A program made the position numbers and the translations under genes. From contig JAJRQB010000135.1 of the NCBI GenBank assembly GCA_024280485.1, positions 1-36,809 of the forward strand: a DNA stretch of 36,809 bases, in the 5' to 3' direction. The notes beneath the pieces were generated by a model. It did not search any database, was not told the DNA's origin, and saw only the letters and a program-made list of their open reading frames with translations. This document shows, piece after piece, positions 15,597 through 23,338 of the stretch. How positions within the stretch are numbered: position 1 is the first letter of the stretch; each line of letters opens with the position of its first letter. The DNA comes from Deltaproteobacteria bacterium. GTDB lineage: Bacteria; Desulfobacterota; Desulfuromonadia; Desulfuromonadales; Geopsychrobacteraceae.

Positions 15597-16921
15597 GTTA
15601 ACTGCTTTCTGCGGTCGATGAGATAGTTGCTGTTTTTGAGTCGCTTGAGGTGTTCTTTCATTCTCGCACAGTTGTTGCTGATTTCCAATACTGAAGGATG
15701 GTCCAGATTTTCGGAGAGCGTGATGGCTATTGACATGGTCAGGAGCGGAAATGAACGCGTTATCCCATGGCGATCGGTGCCCATGATGAAGCCTGCTTTG
15801 AGATCTTTTTTATTGTAAAGCTCAGGAACGCGACTGTCGAAGGAGCTGATGATGGCTTTGGCTATCTCCTCACCCCGCTCCAGATCGGTCAGAACCACAT
15901 AATCATCTCCACCGATATGACCGACCAGATCGTTTTCTCCGCCGTTCTGTTCAACGACCTCCTTCAGAAGCTTGCCGACCATGTTGATGGCGTCGCTGCC
16001 ATGTTTGTAGCCGTAGTGATCACCGTATGCCTTGAAGTTGTCGAGGTCAATATAGAGGTGCGCGAAGGGAAGCTCTCTTGCGATGCGGTCTTCCAGCTCG
16101 CGGTCAATCGTCAGGTTTCCGGGCAAACGGGTCAGAGGGTTGGCGTCCAGATTGAGTTGCTCATGTTCCCTGAGCTTGAGAGCCATGCTGGCAAAGTCCT
16201 GGGCCAGCTGGCCGAACTCGTCGTTGCTGCGGATATCTATCTCATTATCGAAATTCCCCGCCGCAATGTCGTGCGTGGCTTTTCGTAAAGCCTTGACCGA
16301 GCGGTGAATGCTGACGATCACGGTGATGGCGGCAGGGGCTGACAGGATGATACCGATAAGGGTGATGAGCAGGGTCATCCGATAAGCTTTTCTGCTCTGT
16401 AGCGACAGCTCGTACAGGTCTTTGTCCAGTGTTGTCTGGTGTTGGATCCTGAGGTCGGCCAGATCTGCGAGCAGTTGTTTGCGGAGCGGTTCAATCGTGA
16501 TTGAGGAGATCGATGCGGCCCGATCCCAGTCCCCCTCGGTACTGACCTGTGCCAGGTGTCGAGCTTGGGTAGAGTATTCGACAGCTTTAGCGGGCAGGTT
16601 TTTGAAATAGCGTGGCAACGGGGAAGATTTGAGGCTAGAGAGAATCCTCTCCAGGTCTGTGGTTCGCCGCTCAAGTAATATCAGGAGCTGTGTGTCGCGC
16701 AAAATGATCAACTGTTTTTCAAGATTCTCCTGGCCAAGCAGGTTTTGGCGGATATCCCGTAACAGGGTGAAAGCTTGAAACTGGCCTCCGACCAGATGCT
16801 CAGTGCGGCGGTCGTGTTCTTGCAGACTGATCAGGGCATAGCCAACCGCGAGGATGCTGAAGGTGAAAAATACCAGGTAACCGATGGCGACTTTTTTGGT
16901 TACCGTAAAATATGAATTCAT
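15593..16921 (-). CDS. membrane GGDEF protein with Hypr-like Ser substitution
   Basis: A 442-residue protein with a transmembrane helix at about 10-31, a periplasmic four-helix sensor region of about 150 residues (32-180), a second helix at about 183-205, a HAMP domain (206-258) and a GGDEF domain. Active-site features: IDLDNF with the metal Asp292, and GGDDY at 337-341. At the two guanine-contact positions of PleD (N335, D344) this protein has Gly300 and Ser309. Ser at the D344 position defines Hypr GGDEF enzymes such as Geobacter GacA, which make 3',3'-cGAMP. The inhibitory RxxD site is absent. ATG 16921 follows AGGAG by five bases. It lies 25 bases after the HAD gene and overlaps the lipoprotein gene by four. 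Activity is unproven: GGDD and Gly300 are also unusual. Confidence 0.85.
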   Translation of the reverse strand: MNSYFTVTKKVAIGYLVFFTFSILAVGYALISLQEHDRRTEHLVGGQFQAFTLLRDIRQNLLGQENLEKQLIILRDTQLLILLERRTTDLERILSSLKSSPLPRYFKNLPAKAVEYSTQARHLAQVSTEGDWDRAASISSITIEPLRKQLLADLADLRIQHQTTLDKDLYELSLQSRKAYRMTLLITLIGIILSAPAAITVIVSIHRSVKALRKATHDIAAGNFDNEIDIRSNDEFGQLAQDFASMALKLREHEQLNLDANPLTRLPGNLTIDRELEDRIARELPFAHLYIDLDNFKAYGDHYGYKHGSDAINMVGKLLKEVVEQNGGENDLVGHIGGDDYVVLTDLERGEEIAKAIISSFDSRVPELYNKKDLKAGFIMGTDRHGITRSFPLLTMSIAITLSENLDHPSVLEISNNCARMKEHLKRLKNSNYLIDRRKQLT

Positions 16922-16946
16922 TTCTGCTCCTGTATGCGGTGGCCAT

Positions 16947-17633
16947 TCATGCGGAACAGTTCTCTCTATTTTGAACTGCTGTAGACAGTTGCAGCAAACT
17001 GGTGACTGTGAGGGTCGGTTCGATCTCCCAGGGGTCAAAGATTGATGCCGGATTGCGTTGGACCCAGGCACTACGCATTCCGGCCGAGATAGCGCCTATA
17101 ACATCGAAGGGGTTGCCAGAGATAAGCCAGGCTTCAGACCCGGCACAGTCGGCCCGCCGCAGGAAGTGGGCGTAGACTCCGGGGTTCGGTTTAAAGCTAC
17201 TGATCTCACCGGTGCTGACCACATCTTCGAAGAAATCACGGATGCCAGCCTGTTCGAGCAGACCATGAACATCATCCGGGCGACCGTTGGATAAGGCATA
17301 GAGTTTCATCCCCGATGCGCGGCAGGCTTCGAGCCCGGATGTGACGTCAGCAAAGGCTGGCAGACCACGATAGCTGGCAAGCAGCTCTTCGCGCTCGTCG
17401 TGACTGAGGGGCAGGTTCATGCTGTTGCAGACGTATTCGAGTGCTTGGCGAGTGCAGACTGCAAAGTCGCTATAGTTCTGCATCAAGCCACGTCTGAATG
17501 AGTATTCGAGTTGTTTGCTGCGCCAAAGGTCACTTGCCGCTCCGGCCTGAGCACCGATTTTTGTACGGAGGGCAGAGATGACTCCGGCGGTATCGATCAG
17601 GGTGCCATAAACATCAAAAGCCAAGGTTGTCAT
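16947..17633 (-). CDS. haloacid dehalogenase, type II (L-2-haloacid dehalogenase-like)
   Basis: A 228-residue HAD-superfamily hydrolase. Motif I is FDVYGTLID with nucleophile Asp7, motif II ALSNGRPDD, motif III Lys in SSFKPNPGVY, and the type II-specific ISGNPFDVIGA near the end, all in line with haloacid dehalogenases that split 2-haloalkanoic acids. Many members act on other substrates, so the reaction is not certain. It is first in an operon with the GGDEF gene (25 bases later) and the lipoprotein gene. The 252 bases upstream, shared with the rhodanese promoter, hold no gene. Confidence 0.85.
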   Translation of the reverse strand: MTTLAFDVYGTLIDTAGVISALRTKIGAQAGAASDLWRSKQLEYSFRRGLMQNYSDFAVCTRQALEYVCNSMNLPLSHDEREELLASYRGLPAFADVTSGLEACRASGMKLYALSNGRPDDVHGLLEQAGIRDFFEDVVSTGEISSFKPNPGVYAHFLRRADCAGSEAWLISGNPFDVIGAISAGMRSAWVQRNPASIFDPWEIEPTLTVTSLLQLSTAVQNRENCSA

Positions 17634-17773
17634 CTTCCCTCCCTTAAGTGACAGAAGAAATCTTAACCATCTTCGTAATGTAGCATTAAATTTATTATTG
17701 ATCTCTGGAAAACCTTAGATTCGACCTCTGCTTGAGACTCTGAATGGGTTCAGCTTTGGTGTGCAGAGGCTTC

Positions 17774-17803
17774 TAGACAAGCCACAGTTGTCGACTGTAT
17801 AAT
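17774..17803 (+). promoter_or_regulatory. promoter of the first rhodanese gene
   Basis: TAGACA (17774-17779), an 18-base spacer and a perfect TATAAT (17798-17803). The expected start near 17810 leaves a leader of about 75 bases before ATG 17886. Confidence 0.5.
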
Positions 17804-17885
17804 TTGAGAGCTAAAAGCTGAGTGTATTTATGGTAAATCGGAGTTTGATAGACTTTTCAGAATCGATCAACAATGGAGTCAGGGA

Positions 17886-18809
17886 ATGAAGAATTTAGTT
17901 CAGGTTTTGTTGGTCGTTCTTTTGTTTGCGCTGCCTAGCGTTAGTCTTGCGGCACTCGGCGACTACTTTGTCAGCACTGATTGGCTGGAAGCTAACCGGA
18001 CACAGGTCGTTATCGTCGATGTCCGTAAGGCCCGTTCCTATCTGAAAGAACATGTTGCCGGGGCATATAATGTTGAGCGGGACAAGTTTTTACAGACCCG
18101 TAATCGGGTGAAAAGCCTGGTGCCGACTGTGCCCGCCATGACTGAGCTGCTGAGTACGTTGGGGGTGACGACAGAGAGCACCTTGGTGGTTTATGCCGAA
18201 GATGACAACCCCTATGCAGCACGTTTGGTCTGGACGCTACGTTATCATGGCCATAAAAACTCTTATGTTCTCGATGGCGGCTATGAAAAATGGGCCGCTG
18301 AAACTCGTGAAATCAGCAACCTTCCGAGCGTCAACCGAGAACCGAGCCAGTATGTAATGGCCGCTGATGCCGATTATCTCCAGGCACATGCCGATGCCGA
18401 TTATATTTACACCCGACTGGAGAATCCGAGTATGGTGGTTTGGGATACCCGGAGTTCTGGTGAGCATGGTGGAACTGATGTCCGTGCTGATCGAGGTGGT
18501 CATATCCCAGATGCCATACCATTGAACTGGACCAACCTGCAGACCAAGATCAATGGAGTCAAAGTTTTAAAGAGTCGCGACGAGATTGTCGCTCTTCTAC
18601 AGTCTCATGGATTAACTTCTGATAAGGAGATTGTTGCTCATTGCCAGACAGGTATCCGTTCTTCCTATGCGACGCTGGTGCTGCTCGGTTTGGGGTATGA
18701 GAAGGTCAAGAACTATGATGGTTCATGGATCGAGTGGGCCAATAATTCGTCCCTGCCGATCATAAACGCCCAGGGGCAGCTGGAAGGCTCAGTTCCTGCC
18801 AGAAAGTAG
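17886..18809 (+). CDS. secreted two-domain rhodanese (sulfurtransferase), copy 1
   Basis: A 307-residue thiosulfate/3-mercaptopyruvate-type sulfurtransferase with a signal peptide (hydrophobic VLLVVLLFALPSVSLAA), so it is periplasmic. The N-terminal domain (DVRKARSYLKEHVAGAYN, VVYAEDDNPYAARLVW) has no catalytic Cys, as usual for two-domain rhodaneses. The C-terminal domain carries the persulfide Cys in VAHCQTGIRSSYA, plus WDTRS and GGHIPDAIPLNW. GGAG lies 14 bases before the ATG at 17886, in an AACAATGGAG context that is repeated in front of copy 2. It is about 75 percent identical to copy 2 by eye, near-identical over the last 60 residues, which marks a tandem duplication. Confidence 0.9.
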   Translation: MKNLVQVLLVVLLFALPSVSLAALGDYFVSTDWLEANRTQVVIVDVRKARSYLKEHVAGAYNVERDKFLQTRNRVKSLVPTVPAMTELLSTLGVTTESTLVVYAEDDNPYAARLVWTLRYHGHKNSYVLDGGYEKWAAETREISNLPSVNREPSQYVMAADADYLQAHADADYIYTRLENPSMVVWDTRSSGEHGGTDVRADRGGHIPDAIPLNWTNLQTKINGVKVLKSRDEIVALLQSHGLTSDKEIVAHCQTGIRSSYATLVLLGLGYEKVKNYDGSWIEWANNSSLPIINAQGQLEGSVPARK

Positions 18810-19053
18810 GCAGGTTCGAATTCAACTGGTCAACGCCATCGGCTAAACCGCAAGTGAAATAACGCTTTTCTCCCTTTTGTTTTCACTGGTTTGTCTTGCC
18901 ACTTTTCCGGTCCAGCAATTGGTCTGTGCCCACGCAATACCCCTTCATGTCTTCATCTCCATTACTACCGATTCTCTTGCCAAAACCTGTCTTCAAAGCA
19001 CTGAATTTAATTTGACTGCAAATTGCGTGCATACATCTACGTTGAAATAAAGT

Positions 19054-19082
19054 TTGACACTGTAGTATAGGCAATATATAAA
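19054..19082 (+). promoter_or_regulatory. consensus promoter of the second rhodanese gene
   Basis: TTGACA (19054-19059), a 17-base spacer and TATAAA (19077-19082), close to the sigma70 ideal. It lies 32 bases before ATG 19115. The preceding 18810-19050 stretch shows no gene and is not similar to the upstream region of copy 1, so the duplicated gene has its own promoter. Confidence 0.6.
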
Positions 19083-19114
19083 CCTGCAAAACTTATAAAC
19101 AATGGAGATTGGAT

Positions 19115-20074
19115 ATGAAACGTTTTACTCAAGGTTTATTGGCTGTTCTATTATTTGCTCTGCCAGGTATCGGGCATGCGGCGCTTAGTGACTATTTTGT
19201 CAGTACTGACTGGTTGGAATCCAACCGAGAGAAAGTCGTAGTTCTTGATGTGCGTAAAATGCCTTTCTACCTGCTTGGGCATGTAGACGGGGCATTCAAT
19301 ATCGAGCGAAGCCAATTTTTAGAAACCCGCAACCAGGTGAAAAGTCTGGTGCCGAGCGCAGCGGCGATAACGGAGCTGCTGAGTTCTCTGGGTGTGACTC
19401 CGGAGAGTCCTCTGGTCGTTTATGCGGAGGATGATAATCCCTATGCGGCACGTTTGGTCTGGACGCTGCGTTATCATGGGCATAAAAATTCTTACGCCCT
19501 CGATGGTGGTTATGACAAGTGGGCCGCCGAGGACCGTTTGACCAGTCTGCTGCCGAGTGCCAGGCCAGAGCCGAGCCATTATGCTTTGACGGCTGATGCC
19601 GATTATCTAGAGGCGCGTGCCGATGCCGATTATATTTACACCCGCCTGGAAAATCCCAGTGTGGTAATCTGGGATACACGGACTCCCGAGGAATTCGCAG
19701 GCGTCAAGGTTCGTGCGGATCGTGGAGGACATATCCCCGGTGCCGTGCCGTTCAACTGGACCAACCTGCAGACCGAGGTTAATGGTGTTAAGGTATTAAA
19801 AAATCGCGCGGAGATCGTTGCGCTGCTGCAGTCGCATGGTTTAACCTCGGACAAAGAGATAGTTGCTCATTGTCAAACGGGTATCCGTTCTTCCTATGCG
19901 ACCCTGGTACTGCTCGGTTTGGGATATGAGAAGGTCAAGAACTATGACGGATCCTGGATCGAATGGGCCAACAATCCGACTCTGCCGATCATAAATGCGC
20001 AGGGACAGGTAGATAGTTCGGTACAGGTCAGCATGACTTTGGGCTTAGACGTTGGGGCAGGACTTAACAACTAA
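19115..20074 (+). CDS. secreted two-domain rhodanese (sulfurtransferase), copy 2
   Basis: A 319-residue paralogue of the preceding gene: signal peptide MKRFTQGLLAVLLFALPGIGHAA, inactive N-terminal domain (VVYAEDDNPYAA), active C-terminal domain with Cys in VAHCQTGIRSSYA, and a C-terminal extension (VSMTLGLDVGAGLNN) that copy 1 lacks. I start at ATG 19115, seven bases after GGAG; TTG 19109 also lies in frame. It is followed 15 bases later by the GrdB-like selenoprotein gene, without a terminator, so they should share a transcript. Rhodaneses can handle selenium as well as sulfur, so a link to the selenoprotein is possible but unproven. Confidence 0.9.
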   Translation: MKRFTQGLLAVLLFALPGIGHAALSDYFVSTDWLESNREKVVVLDVRKMPFYLLGHVDGAFNIERSQFLETRNQVKSLVPSAAAITELLSSLGVTPESPLVVYAEDDNPYAARLVWTLRYHGHKNSYALDGGYDKWAAEDRLTSLLPSARPEPSHYALTADADYLEARADADYIYTRLENPSVVIWDTRTPEEFAGVKVRADRGGHIPGAVPFNWTNLQTEVNGVKVLKNRAEIVALLQSHGLTSDKEIVAHCQTGIRSSYATLVLLGLGYEKVKNYDGSWIEWANNPTLPIINAQGQVDSSVQVSMTLGLDVGAGLNN

Positions 20075-20089
20075 ACCAGTGGTTCATTA

Positions 20090-20920
20090 ATGAATTTAAC
20101 ACGTTTTAAGAATCGGTTGCTAACCCGATTAGCGACAGTTGTACCGGGGTTGGCGCAGCGCTTTATTGATGGTTATCAACCGCAAGAGAGCGCTGGAGAG
20201 ATCCCTTGGGTGGCGCCGGCCAAACCTTTGCGACAGGCTAAGTTGGCGTTGGTGACGACTTCAGGCATTCACCATCAAAAGCAACAGCCTTTTGATATGA
20301 ACGATAGTGACGGCGACCCGAGTTTCCGGGCGCTGAACGGGGAGGAACTTTTTGATGACTTCCAAATCACCCACGACTATTACGATCACACTGATGCCCG
20401 CAAAGATCCGAACATCATCTTTCCGCTCGGACCTCTCGGCGAATTGGTCAGAGAAGGGGTGCTCGGCAGTCTTGCACAGACCCATTATGCCTTCATGGGA
20501 CATATCGACGGTCGACATATCACTACGCTTGTCGAAAAGACCGCCCGAGAAGTCGCGGCCAAACTTAAGACGGATCAAGTCGACCTGGTCCTCTTAACGC
20601 CGGCTTGAGGCATCTGCAATCAATCCGTGGGATTGATTCAAAGAGAGATTGAAAAGGTCGGAATTGCCACAATCGGGATTACGATCGTCAGGGAATACAC
20701 GGAGAAGGTCCAGCCTCCACGGACTGTCTTTCTGCGCTGGCCTTTCGGCCATCCGCTCGGAGAGCCGGGGAATCATCCGCAGCAGCGAGCCGTTGTGTTA
20801 GAAGCATTACGCGCGCTCTATCAGATCAAAGAGCCCGGCACCATTGTCGATCTGCCGTTTCGTTGGCGACGTGAAAAGTACGACGATTATCAGCCCCCCA
20901 CAACGGCAGAACTTGAATAG
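20090..20920 (+). CDS. glycine/sarcosine/betaine reductase selenoprotein B family protein (Sec at UGA 20606)
   Basis: A 276-residue selenoprotein that is read through an in-frame UGA at 20606-20608 (residue 173). The two halves look like separate ORFs but join in frame: VDLVLLTPA-Sec-GICNQSVGLIQREIEKVGI. In the GrdB-related family this position is Sec or Cys before a conserved Cys, giving a UxxC redox motif (Sec173, Cys176) and the following IxREIExxGI helix. GrdB forms the substrate-specific subunit of clostridial glycine reductase; members in other anaerobes are shorter and of unknown function. An SECIS-like hairpin lies at 20618-20638. It starts 15 bases after rhodanese copy 2 with only a weak ribosome binding site. 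A terminator follows at 20930. Confidence 0.85.
20618..20638 (+). promoter_or_regulatory. SECIS-like hairpin of the GrdB-like gene
   Basis: Perfect nine-base arms AATCAATCC and GGATTGATT enclose a GTG loop. The loop begins 18 bases after the UGA, within the bacterial SECIS window, and holds the required GU at its top. Confidence 0.75.
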
Positions 20921-20929
20921 AACTATGGA

Positions 20930-20961
20930 GGCCTGGCACTAAAGAAGTGTCGGGCCTTTTT
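20930..20961 (+). terminator. terminator after the rhodanese-selenoprotein unit
   Basis: GGCCTGGCACT (20930-20940) pairs with AGTGTCGGGCC (20946-20956) with two G-U pairs and is followed by five T. It lies 10 bases after the selenoprotein stop. Confidence 0.85.
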
Positions 20962-21113
20962 AGCGACTCAGAATAAAATCTTTTAAAATCGAGAGATTTC
21001 ATTGCTGAAAAATAATCTGTCCCCTCATCTTGACTGCCCTTTTATTCGGGTTATCCTTTTTGACACTGGTTTAAACAGTCCCCAACAAAACCAACCTTAA
21101 GGGAGGCATTGTC

Positions 21114-21731
21114 ATGAGTGATTGTCAGGAAACTCGTCTTAAATTGGGTCATCCGGTTCCAGATTTTGAGATCGATACTTACGATCCCGCGGTAAATAAT
21201 TTTGGGAAGATCAGCCTTGAAGGCCAAAAGTCAGCGGGGAAATGGACCATTCTATTTTTCTATCCCGCTGACTTTACCTTTGTCTGAGCGACCGAATTTG
21301 CTGCTCTGTCAGAGCAGTACGCACGCTTCAGCAAAATGGGCGCTGAAGTTATTACAGTCAGTACCGATACGCAATTTGTACATCTGGCCTGGCAGCGCCA
21401 TGAAAAAGAGCTTGCCGCCGTAAAATATCCGATGGGATCTGATCCGACCGGAAATTTAGCACGCATGTTCGGTGTCTATGATGACACCTCTGGCCTCGCT
21501 TTACGGGGTACCTTCATCATTAACCCTGAAGGGATATTGATGAATTCAGAGGTCAACTTCTACAACATGGGCCGAAACATCGATGAATTGATGCGTAAAT
21601 ATAAAGCAAATCTCTATCTGGCGAAAAAGACCGATGAGGGCTGCCCTTCGAAATGGCAGGACGAGGGAGACAAGACCCTCAAACCATCACCCGACATGGT
21701 CGGCAGGGTTCACGAAGCATTGAACGACTAG
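21114..21731 (+). CDS. Sec-containing 2-Cys peroxiredoxin (AhpC/Prx family), UGA at 21285
   Basis: A 205-residue peroxiredoxin read through UGA at 21285-21287 (residue 58). The frame before and after joins as FYPADFTFV-Sec-ATEFAALSEQY, where all AhpC-type enzymes have FYPaDFTFVCPTE, so Sec replaces the peroxidatic Cys. The resolving Cys is in EGCPSKW near the C-terminus. Selenocysteine peroxiredoxins reduce hydroperoxides with a thioredoxin-type donor. ATG 21114 follows GGGAGG by seven bases. A hairpin with a GTC loop follows the UGA (21301-21317). Without Sec insertion only 57 residues would be made. It is a single gene closed by a terminator at 21791. Confidence 0.93.
21301..21317 (+). promoter_or_regulatory. 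SECIS-like hairpin of the peroxiredoxin gene
   Basis: CTGCTCT and AGAGCAG pair perfectly around GTC. The loop begins 20 bases after the UGA, in the usual range, and again has GU at its top. Confidence 0.7.
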
Positions 21732-21790
21732 ATGCTTAGCCCATATACATTATAATATTGGGACGCTGAAGCAAGCGTCGTAAGATGCAA

Positions 21791-21826
21791 GAATGGCCCA
21801 TCTCTCTCTGGATGGGCCATTCTTTT
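21791..21826. terminator. strong 12-bp terminator
   Basis: GAATGGCCCATC (21791-21802) pairs perfectly with GATGGGCCATTC (21811-21822), followed by TTTT on the plus strand and preceded by AA on the other side. It ends the peroxiredoxin transcript and may also catch the minus-strand transcript of the exonuclease/RNase H gene. A second small hairpin, GACGCT-GAAGCA-AGCGTC, lies just before it at about 21762-21779. Confidence 0.85.
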
Positions 21827-21887
21827 AGTTGCCTTATCAGTCGCGTGAAATATCTAAGGGCTTCTATCGCCAAAATCCACCTAATGT

Positions 21888-23312
21888 TTATACGAGTCGC
21901 AGTTGACCGTCATCTTCTGTGCCGAATTCTGAATAATCCTTGACCCGAACAATTTCAGGCTCAACAGGGTCAGGAATATTTTTTTCTTCCTTGATGACCA
22001 CTTGCGGTGGATTTGCTGCCTGTATCCCTGCATCGACGGCGCGTTTTGCCAGCTTATCGCAGCGCTCATTGAAGGGGTGCCCGGCATGCCCGCGGACCCA
22101 TTGCCAGCTGATCTGGTGTTTCTGCGCGAGCGGAACAAGTTGCTTCCAGAGGTCCTGATTTGCCAGCGCATCCGGGGTGTCGAGCCGTCCGTCCCTGATC
22201 CAGCCGTTAATCCATTCACTCATCCCCCGCACCAGATATTGTGAATCGCTGAACAGGCGGACAGTTTTTGGACTGGTTAAGGCCTCAAGTCCCCTGATCG
22301 CCGCCAACAGCTCCATCCGCTGTGAGGTCGCTACAGGTTCGAAACCACTCAGCTCCTTTTCGTGCTTTCCGTAGCGCAGGACTACGCCGTAACCGCCAGG
22401 ACCAGAGTCTCTGCCTGAGCCATCGCTGTAGATCTCAACCAGGTCTGGAGGTGGTGGGGTGAAGGCGATCTCCAGAGTTTCAAACTCCAGCTCACGCAAC
22501 AGGGGAATCAGGGTTGAGAGGTTCGCCTCCTGCCGTTGCAGGTCTGATAGAGGAATATCAAACGGGACGTCATAACGGACAGTTGCCAGAGTTTTGGAGA
22601 GGATCGCCTGCTCTTCAAACGCTATCAGATTCTCACGGCGTTTCTTCCCTTTAACCTGGTCCTTCCATTTGAAGACGCGTTCCATGGAACCGTAGCCCTG
22701 AACAAGGTCGGCCGCAGTTTTCTCGCCGATCCCAGGCACACCCGGGATATTGTCTGAAGCGTCGCCCGCCAGTCCTAAAACATCTGCCACCAGCTCCGGG
22801 GGGACTCCGAAGCGGGCCATGACTTCCTGCGGTCCTGACCGTTTCCCCTTCATGGTGTCGAGCAGTTCAATGCGGTCGTTGACGATCTGCATCAGATCTT
22901 TATCGCCGGTGACGACTGTAACTAGAAGATCTTCGCCGGCATGGCGGTGGGCCAGCGTGGCAATCAGATCATCGGCCTCAAATCCGGGTGCTTCGAGGGA
23001 GGGAATGTTGAGTGCCTGCAGAATCTGTTTGATGTATGGAATCTGGGCGGCAAGCTCTTCGGGCATCGCATCCCGGTTCGCCTTATAATCGGGATAGATC
23101 TCCCTGCGGAAGGTCTCTTCACGGGGTGGGTCGAAGACGACTGCCAGGTAGTCGGGGCGGTTCTCCTGCATCAGGCCCAGCAGCATTCGGGTGAACCCGA
23201 AGATGGCATTGGTCGGCACACCGTCAGCGGTGGCACGCTCGCGAATGCCATAGTAGGCGCGGTAGATGTAACTGGACCCATCCAGTAGATAGAGTTGTGA
23301 TGTCGATTTCAC
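21888..23312 (-). CDS. fused 5'-3' exonuclease (FEN) and ribonuclease HI
   Basis: A 474-residue fusion. Residues 1-290 are a PolI-type 5'-3' exonuclease: LLDGSSYIYRA, VVFDPPREETFRREIYPDYKANR, FEADDLIATLA, TGDKDLMQIV and the helix-hairpin-helix GDASDNIPGVPGIGEKTAADL. Residues 291-435 are RNase HI with a complete D-E-D-D site: Asp297 (IYSDGSG), Glu334 (QRMELLAAI), Asp356 (LFSDSQYL) and Asp419 (ERCDKLAKRA), at the spacing of E. coli RnhA. A tail of about 40 residues follows (PPQVVIKEEKNIPDPVEPE). Both activities remove RNA primers, so one chain could clear Okazaki fragments; this role is inferred. Start is GTG 23312, five bases after GGGAG. It is last in a minus-strand series with GNAT and dbpA. 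Confidence 0.9.
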   Translation of the reverse strand: MKSTSQLYLLDGSSYIYRAYYGIRERATADGVPTNAIFGFTRMLLGLMQENRPDYLAVVFDPPREETFRREIYPDYKANRDAMPEELAAQIPYIKQILQALNIPSLEAPGFEADDLIATLAHRHAGEDLLVTVVTGDKDLMQIVNDRIELLDTMKGKRSGPQEVMARFGVPPELVADVLGLAGDASDNIPGVPGIGEKTAADLVQGYGSMERVFKWKDQVKGKKRRENLIAFEEQAILSKTLATVRYDVPFDIPLSDLQRQEANLSTLIPLLRELEFETLEIAFTPPPPDLVEIYSDGSGRDSGPGGYGVVLRYGKHEKELSGFEPVATSQRMELLAAIRGLEALTSPKTVRLFSDSQYLVRGMSEWINGWIRDGRLDTPDALANQDLWKQLVPLAQKHQISWQWVRGHAGHPFNERCDKLAKRAVDAGIQAANPPQVVIKEEKNIPDPVEPEIVRVKDYSEFGTEDDGQLRLV

Positions 23313-23338
23313 TTCAGCTCCCGAATTGGTGTCGTTGT

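Noticed and set aside
20627-20920. A separate gene starting at GTG 20627
   Set aside because: It is in frame with the preceding ORF across UGA 20606, the two halves form one conserved family, and the GTG lies in the loop of the SECIS-like hairpin.
21202-21423. 73-residue ORF and the separate start at 21336 in the peroxiredoxin locus
   Set aside because: Both are products of the UGA at 21285; the peroxiredoxin frame from 21114 has the ribosome binding site and full family match.
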